Source of the DNA: Theristus sp. LFF4_11
Taxonomy: Eukaryota; Nematoda; Chromadorea; Monhysterida; Xyalidae
Direction: 5' to 3'
Assembly: GCA_030248135.1 (NCBI GenBank)
Contig: JASANC010005767.1
Location: 25,061-89,060 of the forward strand
Length of the DNA: 64,000 nucleotides
The position numbers were made by a program, and so were the translations under genes. Under the pieces are notes generated by a model. It saw only the letters and a program-made list of their open reading frames with translations, ran no database searches and was not told where the DNA came from. Shown here one piece after another: positions 1-10,200 of this stretch (within the stretch, counting starts at the first letter, position 1; every line of letters starts with the position of its first letter).

Positions 1-45
1 TGTTCAGCAAGGAATCACTGTGCGCAAACGGTCTGAGGACACAAC

Positions 46-2756
46 CTGTAGATCGGCAGAGCATGCAACCTGCCAGCCGTTGGATGTCAGCGCTCCCACA
101 ATGACGCAGTAGAGGTGTCTGGCCAGGATGGCATCTGCGTTCTGCATGGGATTCCACAGTGTCCCTTTGATCGTGTACTCGACCGTCGACGAATGTTTTA
201 CTGAAGTCAATGAAGTCTGCTGAACATGAAACACCAATTCTCAACAATGGAAAGATACGCACATCAGAACGTGTCACCGTTAGTTTCTAGTACAAGTGAA
301 CTCTGCGCTCGTTACCAATGGACACTCGATTGTGGCGTGCACGGTTGCATTCTGACAAAAAACGCATGCAACCTGTTTCAGCAATGGCGTCGTCGCCCAA
401 GGTCGATTTGAGCAGTTGGTCGAGAAGTTTCTGCTGCTCGTGCTCCATTCTGACCAGCCACAGTTGCTCTTTGCCCACTGGTTGCACACCAACGTACTGG
501 CGGGTTGTTGACGGGCCACTGCGAAACACGAAAACCTGCAGAAAATGCTCTCAGATAAAAACAGCGCACGTCAAAACAGGTGCAGACAAAAGCATACCGA
601 TTTATCGTTGATTTCCTGCGAAATGTCTGCTGTACACACCATGTGCCAGCCGAACAAAGACAACTCCTCCAAAATTGAAAGAAAAAGAATTCGAACCTGC
701 GAATAAAGTTTTCACGTGTTCATGTGCCCAATGCAAACAGTCAATCAATTTCGATGAGACAAACTTCAGTTATGGCGTTTCTAGAGGAATTATGCCACGG
801 TTGATCCTTCAGCCGGAATACAATCGCCTGCAAGCAAAGTTTAACAACGATTTCTTTACTTGTTTTGATGGGTTGAAAACGTCCGTATCAAAATGTAGCG
901 CAGTGGAAATAGAGTGCAGTGAGAAAAAGGCCGGACAAAATTTCGGTAAATTATCCAAATAATAACGTCCTGGAAAAGTAACGATTTACCTCTTTGTCTT
1001 CATAGCTCTGCGGCGGTCGCATGCCCGCACTCCAAATCGAGTCGAGCTGTCTTTGAACAATGTCTTGGATTTCATCCGGGAATTTCAGCATCATCAGATC
1101 GCCCTCGTCACAGAGCGCCATGATCGCAAAGTGCACCTCTTCTGCTGCGGCGTTTTGCTCGCCGTTCACCGACTTTTCAGCACTGCTCTTGTTGATCAGA
1201 TCATTGCCGCTTTTTGACTGATCAACCTGTAGAAGCTATCAAGAACGTGTTTGGATTAAAATTAAGGGCCATAAGAACGTTGAACTGAAACAGAATTTTA
1301 AATATGAGTGCGGACGAAGAGCGTTGACGGACATGCCGAACAAACAGCGTATCCTGGGCACCATCCAAGCACGCATTCGCCAGCAACTTGTAGTTGTTCT
1401 TGTGCAACGCGCTCAGCATCTCGGTCAGCGCGTTGACACCGCCGACTCGCTGGAATGCAGTCAAACGATCACAAAATGGCTGGTGCGTTACATTGAGTTT
1501 CCATTGGGACGGTGTGGCCAAGCCAGCTGTACACCTGATTCATGTCAATCGGCTGCCAAGGCAAGTGGTCGATTGTGAACGTGACCGTTTTCGGCGCACC
1601 GTCGTCTTTCTCGGACGGCAGTTTCGCCTTCTCCTTCTCGACTTTCATAGTGAGATGCTTTCGAATGGCACGTTCGGCGAGCGTTTGCAGCGTCTCACTG
1701 GCGTTCACCAGCTGCAGCGTTTGCTTGCCGGTGATGCGAATGCACGTCACACCGTCGGCACCCTGCGTTTCGCAAACAAAGCACGCACATACGTAGCGCC
1801 GCTCAAAGCACACGCGCACCAAACCGAAACTCCGACCAAACTCAAATTCCCTTGTCTGGGGTGTTTTGAAAAAAAAATCAAGCAATCCTAGACTTTGGAA
1901 TATAAGTTTTTATGAACGAGTAACAAGCCATTGAATCTGTAGTAGTGTTGTATACCCATTCTGGATGGCCACGGCCGAATATCAATTCTGCTTCGTCGAG
2001 CGACAAGAAGAAATCCAGGGCAGTGAGTAAATGCCAGCCGACTGCGCTGAGCTGCTGCAGCAGCTGCCCGAACAGTGCGAACGCGACCGGCTCCGACCAG
2101 AACACCTTTGCGCCGACGTAGTTCTTCAGGTGGATGCAGCGAACGGACTCGTGCGGCTTGCGCTCGTGCTCGACGCCACCTGCCGCAGAAACAATCAAGC
2201 CACGTGCGCAGTGCTGCGAATTAGGTGCATGGTGTCCAACTTGCATAGTGGCCATGAGAAAATTTGCATTTTTGCTAGTTATAGTGTCCAAAACCTATTG
2301 AATGTGCCATAAATAACAATAAAGTTCAAAAATCATAACTTCTGGATCACCCTGTAACAGCATTATTTAAAACCCTATATTGGCCACTATGCATGTATAT
2401 TAGCCACTATGTTATAGCTATTGGACACTTGTCCATAGGCATTGGCCACTCTGCTATATGTCGTGGCCACTTTGGGATATGTTTTGGACACTATAGCTAG
2501 GCATTTTTCATGGCCACTCTGCACGTTGGCCACTATGCACTTTACCCTTTTACCCAGTGCTGCAGCCGCCTCGCAACGCAATGTGCAGTGCACTCTCACC
2601 TGGCCAGTGGTTGTTGATCGTGTCGACAATGGTTTTCTCGACACGACTGTCTGCGTGCAGCGCCGTGAACACGCCAAAGTTCTCATGGAATCGCAACGAG
2701 AACACGCCGAAGTTGTCGGGCAGTGGCTTCACTTGGTTCGCTAGCGTGTTGCCCAT
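46..2756 (-). CDS. Tandem paralogue A, uncharacterised modular protein (3' end missing)
   Basis: Spliced gene; exons inferred by matching to paralogue B and checking phase: 2756-2600, 2179-1956, 1762-1535, 1449-1333, 1226-990, 827-765, 696-598, 535-373, 200-46. These give 481 codons, and the last exon lies beyond the left edge. The start is an MGNT N-terminus (glycine 2, a possible N-myristoylation signal; inference). The protein is a chain of repeated modules, each with a PW pair, a helix, a GW(H/Q)(L/V/M)(V/A) motif, a TAD or SAD motif, a F(A/V)F strand and a basic helix. Exons 1, 2, 4 and 8 have exactly the same length as in B. Oddity: one intron (697-764) is absent from B. I do not recognise a function. 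It resembles uncharacterised metazoan proteins with repeated PW..GW modules, but I could not search. Confidence 0.72.
2230..2530. repeat. Palindromic element in intron 1 of paralogue A
   Basis: The stretch from about 2237 (GCATAGTGGCCATGAG) to TATAGTGTCCAAAAC near 2292 recurs inverted near 2483-2525 (GTTTTGGACACTATAG ... CATGGCCACTCTGC). Between the arms are further GGCCACT and GGACACT motifs. It looks like a small foldback or MITE insertion. I did not see a clear target-site duplication. Confidence 0.5.
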
Positions 2757-3865
2757 TTCTTGTGTTTCTTGTCGTCAGTTTTGTCGTTTCTTTTCCATTT
2801 TCTCGCTATTATTGTTCCGACTCTGTTGTATCAATATGCAGGCGTCATCGCAAAGATGTTTGAAGGGTGAGATTCGAACCGTCTCTGCTTTTCCGGACCA
2901 GCGCCTCGGACCACTTGACCACCGAGAACCATCTTTCCTTAGCCGTTGCGGAGATAACGGCTGAGGAGAGATGAGCCTCGGTGACCAAGTGGTTTGATCA
3001 GGAAAAGCAAGGACGTGGCTTGGAATCCCACTCGAGATTTCAAAACTTTCCAATGATCCCTGCAGCTCTTTCCAATGACCAAAACACAAAAAATGCCGCG
3101 CATAAAGCGATTTTCCAGAAACAAAGTTTAATTCTAATTGTTTATGGCATTCTGCGTAGGGTTGCCATTAACAGATTACACTCTTTTAAAACAAAAAACA
3201 ACGGAAGAAAAGTAGCTGAGTTTCAGTCGTGTAGCTGTGCACAAGACGTCATCAGCATGAAACATGAAACACTTTTGCCTCCACGTAAAAGTACAACGAC
3301 ACAGCATTAATTTTAATTAACTAATATTTACATAGCTCCAGTTTACTTGCATCGTGATGAAGCCGAGCGCTCTCATTAGTCATTCAATGCAGTGCAGCAT
3401 TAATCGATGCATTGTATTGGATAACATGCAGTTCCATGTAGATTACAAAACGTTTTTTTCCAGCGACATGCGCTACGGCCGTCAGCTTTCATTCGGCAAC
3501 ACTGACATCCATGACGACATAAAGTCACCAGCACATGCATGTGTACACTTTGTCTGGCGTTATCAATTACAACGTAAATGCTCGGATTAGGGTTCGCACT
3601 AGAGGGCACAGTCAGATTGAAGCTTTGAAATATGTTTCACTGGTCTTTCTAATGCTGTATATCAGATATATGGTGTGAAGAATGTGACATTATCGTATGG
3701 CAATGTAGTTGACGACAGAACATAAAAGCAGATTCAATTCCGGGAAAGTACAAATTACATACGACGTGTCATAGTGTTTACAAATGAATGGTTAATAAAA
3801 ACAATGGTTTGAAAGGCTGCAAACATTTTAAAAAGTGCTCGTGGTGTTGGCCGTCGCGACCGTAT
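2757..3865. other. Intergenic spacer between paralogues A and B
   Basis: No gene is recognised here. It must hold the promoter of A (upstream of 2756) and the 3' end of B (downstream of 3866). The only structure seen is the inverted pair of tRNA-like segments at 2862-3041; the rest is AT-rich, unremarkable sequence. Confidence 0.5.
2862..3041. repeat. Inverted pair of tRNA-like (SINE-head) segments
   Basis: On the minus strand (2935 to 2862) there is an A-box-like TGGTCAAGTGG followed by a B-box-like GGTTCGAATC. On the plus strand (2970-3041) the divergent partner has TGACCAAGTGG and GCTTGGAATCCC. The two face each other around a hairpin, TTAGCCGTTGCGGAGATAACGGCTGA, near 2938-2965. The stems do not form a clean cloverleaf, so I call tRNA-derived repeats rather than functional tRNA genes. 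Confidence 0.4.
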
Positions 3866-6800
3866 TTATTCCGGTTTCGGTTCAGGTTCAGGCGCAATTG
3901 CTTGCAACACTTTTGTGGGGTCAGTTGCCTCTTCGACATCTTCCATTGGATTCAGTGACGTTTCTCGGGAGAATATCAAAAAATGGTGGTCGCATGCTTC
4001 CAGGTGCATTTTTGTGATTTCCACTTGTTTGCGTTTGGTCTTGCCGTTTTTGTCGACGTTGTTGCCATCCTTCTGCCATTCTTTGTACGTCACAGCAACA
4101 CTTCGCGTGTCAGCCTGAAGGAGCGCGTTAGGTTAAAAACAACAATGTAAAAAACTTGACAGATTTACAAATGATATTTGTGAGTGAGACGCGAGCGTGT
4201 GCTGGGCATGGCTTGAGCGGACAGCGATGCCAACGGCATTCTAGTGGAATCAACAGAGAGGCCAACGCTGCACATTGTTGTTTCGGCCTCTCACCAGGCC
4301 GCATGTCACATCAATCGAGCGTGTTTCGTTGCTTACCTGCATATCTGCGGAGCACGTGACATACCATCCTTTTGACGTCAACGCAGACACAATGATTGAC
4401 AGCACATGACGTGCCAGCAGGGCATCTGCGTTTTGCAGTGGATTCCATGGTTTGCCTTTGATTGTGTACTCCACTGTTGATTCTAAGTGCTCTGCAAGAA
4501 AATTCTATGCCATTCACAAATTTGGATCGTTTTCATTGCTCATTCAGTAAACAAGCGGGGTATGATATTAGTCAGGATTCAAGTTATAATCGTGCCCATT
4601 CGCGAGCGAAGCACTGCGTACATATCTAGGTACTTGTATTCATTTTCCCTGTGCATGAATGGATTGATTGCATTTTGGCTGTCGTTTTTCCATGTGTAAT
4701 TTCTAACCTTTTTCTAAAATAGCATCTTCTCCCATTGAGAGCTTCAAGACCTTATCGACAATGTCGCACAGCTCTTCACTCATATTAATCAACCAAAGCC
4801 GGTCGTCGCCAACCGGCTGAATCCCAATGAACTGCTTCTCGGCTACGTTGGCGTCGAAGCGAAACACAAAAACCTGTAAAATTAGATAAAACGAGGTGCT
4901 TCAGTAAAACCAGTTTTCCAGTTTTCCAGTTTTCCAGTTTTCCAATTTTCCAGGTTTCCAGTTGGTCAGTTTTCCTGTTTACCACTTTTCCAGTATGCCA
5001 GTTTTCAAGTTTTCCAGTTTTCCAGTTTTTCTGTTTTCCTGTTTTCCTGTTTTCCAGTTTTCCAGTTTTCCAGTTTACCTGTTTTCCAGTTTTCCAGTTT
5101 TCCAATTTTCCAGTTTACCAGTTTTCCAGTTGTCCAGTTAACTGGGCAACTGGAAAACTGGACATTGGGTAATCTGGCTACTGGATAACTGGTTACCTTG
5201 AGAACAGGCAAACTGGACAACTGGCCGGCCGCTTGTCCAGTTAACTGGGCAACTGTAAAACTAGTCCGGAAGTTAAAGCTACAAGTTTAAGCTAACCAAA
5301 AAAGCTACAAACTAGCTACAATTTAAAAAGTTTCGAAGTTGTAAAATTACAAAGTTTTGAAGTTAAATAAACGGAAATAAATAAATAGCGGAAAAAAACT
5401 GAACAACTGGTAAACTTGAAAACTGGCCAACTTGAAACTGTGAAACGTTTGCGCGCTAGCTTACGAACAACGCGCTTATTTAACTTCAAAACTTTGTAAC
5501 TTTACAACTTCGAAATTTTTTAACTTTGCAAATTTGTAGCTTTTTTGGTTAGCTTAAACTTGTAGCGTTAACTTCCGGACTAGTTTTGCAGTTGCTCAGT
5601 TAACTGGACAAGCGGCCGGCCAGTTGTCCAGTTTGCTTGCTGTCTAGGTAGCCAGGTAGCCAGTTAGCCAAATAGCCAGATAACCAAATGTCCAGTTTTC
5701 CAGTTGCCCAGTTAACTGGACAACTGGAAAACTGGAAAACTGGAAAACAGGTAAACTGGAAAACTGGAAAACTGGATAACTGGAAAACTGGAAATTGGAA
5801 AACTGGTAAACATGAAAACTGGAGAACTTGAAAACTGGCGAACTGGAAAAGTGGTAAACTGGAAAACTGGAAAACTGGAAAACTGGTTAACTGGTAAACT
5901 GGTAAACTGGCCAACCGGAAAACTGGTAAACTTAAAAACTGGCCAACTTGACAACTGGGAAACTGGAAAACTTCAGATCATCCAAGTGACGTCATCTGCA
6001 TGCACAAAGTGACGTCACTTTCATACTCTGCAGTGACTTCACAATCACTTGGCGTCACTTGACCAATCCGGTGCACATAACTTTTTAAAAATTGTAGAGA
6101 CAATTTTTTACAGTGCGGGTTACCAAAACAGGAAACGAAACGAACCGATTTGTCGTTAATTTCTTGAGAAATATCGGCCGTGCAAACGAGATGCCAGCCG
6201 ACTTCCGACAGCGATGCAAGCAGGGACAGTAGCAACATTCGCACTTCGTGGGATGCTTGTTTACTCGCTTTCAACCAAGGGTGTTCGTTCAAGTGATACA
6301 GAACCACCTTGCGATTAAAAATCCACATCAGTAATTCAACGTTTTTCAAAACTTTCCATAATAAAAAAATAACATTCATGTGTGCACTTCTTTTTGATCG
6401 TAGTCATCGGCATGAGTAGTGCCAGGACTCCACTGTTTATCGAGAATTTCATACACAGTTTTGTGGACGTCGTCTGGAAACCTCAGCAGCAGCATGTCAC
6501 CGGCATCGCACAGGCCTACCAAAGCAAACTGGTGGTTTTCATTCGTTGTCTCCGAGTCGCTCTGAAAAAGCCCAATGATTGTCCTGCAACCTTTTATTGT
6601 TTATTTTTAATTATAAAACTCGGCATGATATATAACCTCAACTGTCAGCAAACGAGACAAACGAATTTTTTAAAATAATCTTTTAATAAAAATTTTGAAT
6701 TTTTAGCCACTCGACAACAAAACATTCAAAAAACAATAAACAAACGTGACGAAAAAACATAGTATCCTGGGCGCCGTCAAGGCATGCTGGAACTACAAGT

Positions 6801-7179
6801 TCATAGTTGGCTTCATACAAGGCACTGAGCATCGAAGTCAACGCATTCATACCGCCAAGTCTCTAAAATACCGCTTTTATGCAAATACTAAAAAAATTGC
6901 CACTTTCATCTGCGTCTTAGTAGACACCGGCCAACGTGGATGAAAACGCAAGGTCCGTCATTTAGTTGGACTGGAAAATGGGGGGGGTTAGTTGTTTGGG
7001 TGGGGCCAATTTTTGGTTTTCTTTTTTTGCGGGGGGGGGCGTTTTTTTTTGTAAAAAAAAAAAAAATTTTCTTTTAATTTTTTTTTTTTTTTTTTGGCCG
7101 GTAGGCTATGTTAATATTTTTGTAGTGGGATATTCGTGTTGTAAGTTGGGGGGGGGGGGGGTGGGGGGGGTGGGGGGGT

Positions 7180-7223
<44 letters not shown>

Positions 7224-10200
7224 TTTTTTTTTTTATTTTAAAAAAAATATTTTTTGTTTTTTTTTTTGGGTTATCATGCGGATGCGCGAGCGAGCGTCAG
7301 CGAGCGGACAGCGCATCACGCATTATATGAGCCGTTATCCTCTCGCGCGCGTTTTTCAAATTTGCTCGCTTCCTCCAGCGAGCATAGTATAAGCCACAAA
7401 CTTGGTTCTGTGCACACGAAACGAACACCCAAAGTTGTGCTTGGAGCCGCGAAAAAATTTTTATCCGACTACTTTTCATACGCTGTAGACACGAAAAACC
7501 TATTCTGAAAACAGTGTTACTTATTTTTCTATCTCTTTTTTTTTCCGGTATGTCATCAACATGTGTTCGCGCTTTCAGTTTTTACCTGCGACACGTTCAC
7601 AGTCTAGCAAGAATGTTTCCTGGGGTAATTTCATCCGTAGATTTGGAAAAATGGGTTAATTTTTTGCCCCGACCACTTTTTTGGGTAAAAATTTGGGCAT
7701 TTTTAAAAGTTCGCAGCGTTTTCACCGGGTTTCAAGTGTTCGCCCTTTCAATTTTTAGCTGGGACACGTTCACAGTTGAAGAAAAATGTTTCCTAGGGTA
7801 ATTTCATCCGTAGATTTGGAAAAATGAGTTAATTTTTTGCCCCGACCCCTTTTTGGGGTAAAAATTGGGCTTTTTTGAAAGTTCGCAGGGTTGTCACCTG
7901 GTTTTAAGTGTTCGCCCTTTCAATTTTTAGCTGGGACACTTTCACAGTTGAACAAGAATTTTTCCTCGGGTAAATTCATCCGTAGATTCTGAAAATTTAG
8001 TTTATTTTTTGCCCGGGCATTATTTGGGTCAAAATTGTGCATTTTTTGAAAATTCGTAGCATTTTGACTGGGTATCATTTTTTCAGTCTTACAAATTTTG
8101 TCTGAGCTACGAAAAATAGCAGAAATGTTTAGTCCGTAGGAATTCAATACGCTGATCACGGATTTTGGGATAGTTTTCTTACGTGAGCAACTCTAGATGC
8201 TGAATCGTGACGATTTCGGGCGAATCGGCCGTGGAAGTTGGCGAAATCGGTCCAGAAACGAAAAACAAAAAAAGGGTGTTTTCCAGGGTAATTCAATGCG
8301 CTGATCACGAATTTTGGGTTAGTTTTCTTACGCGAGCAACTCTAGATGCTGAATCGTGACGATTTCGGGCGAATCGGCCGTGGAAATTGGCGAAATCGGT
8401 CCAGAAACGAAAAACAAGAAAAGGGTGTTTTCCAGGGTAATTCAATGCGCTGATCACGAATTTTGGGTTAGTTTTCTTACGTGAGCAACTCTAGATGCTG
8501 AATCGTGACGATTTCGGGCGAATCGGCCGTGGAAGTTGGCGAAATCGGTCCAGAAACGAAAAACAAGAAAAGGGTGTTTTCCAGGGTAATTCAATGCGCT
8601 GATCACGAATTTTGGGTTAGTTTTCTTACGTGAGCAACTCTAGACGCTGAATCGTGACGATTTCGGGCGAATCGGGCGTGGAAGTTGGCGAAATCGGTCC
8701 AGAAACGAAAAACAAGAAAAGCGTGTTTTCCAGGGTAATTCAATGCGCTGATCACGGATTTTGGGTTAGTTTTCTTACGTGAGCAACTCTAGATGCTGAA
8801 TCGTGACGATTTCGGGCGAATCGGCCGTGGAAGTTGGCGAAATCGGTCCAGAAACGAAAAACAAGAAAAGGGTGTTTTCCAGGGTATTTCAATGCGCTTA
8901 TAACAAAATTTGGGTTAGTTTTCTTACGTGAGCAACTCTAGACGCTGAATCGTGACGATTTCGGGCGAATCGGGCGTGGAAGTTGGCGAAATCGGTCCAG
9001 AAACGAAAAACAAGAAAATGGTGTTTTCCAGGGTAATTCAATGCGCTGATCACGGATTTTGGGTTAGTTTTCTTACGTGAGCAACTCTAGATGTTGAATC
9101 GTGACGATTTCGGGCGAATCGGCCGTGGAAGTTGGCGAAATCGGTCCAGAAACGAAAAACAAGAAAAGGGTGTTTTCCAGGGTAATTCAATGCGCTGATC
9201 ACGGATTTTGGGTTAGTTTTCTTACGTGAGCAACTCTAGATGCTGAATCGTGACGATTTCGGGCGAATCGGCCGTGGAAGTTGGCGAAATCGGTCCAGAA
9301 ACGAAAAACAAGAAAAGGGTGTTTTCCAGGGTAATTCAATGCGCTGATCACGAATTTTGGGTTAGTTTTCTTACGTGAGCAATTCTAGATGCTGAATCGT
9401 GACGATTTCGGGCGAATCGGCCGTGGAAGTTGGCGAAATTGGTCCAGGAACGAAAAACAAGAAAAGGGTGTTTTCCAGGGTAATTCAATCCGCTGATCAC
9501 GAATTTTGGGTTAGTTTTCTTATGTGAGCAACTTTAGATACTGAATCGTGACGATTTCGGGCGAATCGGCCGTGGAAATTGGCGAAATCGGTCCAGAAAT
9601 GAAAAACGAGAAAACGGTTTTTCCAGGGTAATTCAATGTGCTGATCACGGATTTTGGGTTAGTTTTCTTGTATGAGCAACTCTAGATACTGAATCGTGAC
9701 GATTTATGGTGAATCGGCCGTGGAATTTAGCGAAACCGGTCCAGAAATGAAAAACAAGAAAACGGTGTTTTCCATGGTAATTCATTACGCCGATCACGGC
9801 TTTTGGGTCAGTTTTTCTTTTGTGAGCGATTCTAGGTACTGAATCGTGACGATTTTGGGGAATCGGCCGTAGAAATGGCATAGGAGAAATCGGCCTAAAA
9901 AACGAAAAATGAAAAACCTAAGTTGACCGGGGTTTAGAAGAATGTGTGACCAACGAATTGTGATTTTGGTCCGACCTTCGGGGCTTATGTAAAAGTCAGA
10001 ATATTATCTAAAAATGCGTGAGACGCATATAAAAGAAGGAATATGGCCTTGTGTAAGCAGTGAAAGACTTGGCTCGACAACGCTTTTCAAGTCTCTGATG
10101 TGGTACACACGGATACAAGTACATAAGGGTCATATTTTTGCGCCGCGTTTGTTTGTTTTTTTTTGAAGCACGCCCCCCACCGATTCCGGAAACCCGAAGG

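Larger units (their letters stand above)
7273..10002. repeat. Composite satellite block, copy 1
   Basis: Starts ATCATGCGGATGCGCGAGCGAG, then a unique part, a 172-bp tandem array, a 149-bp tandem array and a tail ending at a TIR element. The same order recurs at 37432-40035. Both copies lead directly into the TIR element. This copy lies in intron 3 of paralogue B. Confidence 0.85.

Noticed and set aside
4785..6012. Long ORFs on both strands with KTGKLENW / FPVFQFSS-type repeats
   Set aside because: They are translations of the short CTGGAAAA/TTTTCCAG repeat of the foldback element in all frames, not genes.
7563..9905. Regularly spaced repeats resembling a CRISPR array
   Set aside because: The whole unit is repeated with no unique spacers and the context is eukaryotic; these are satellites.
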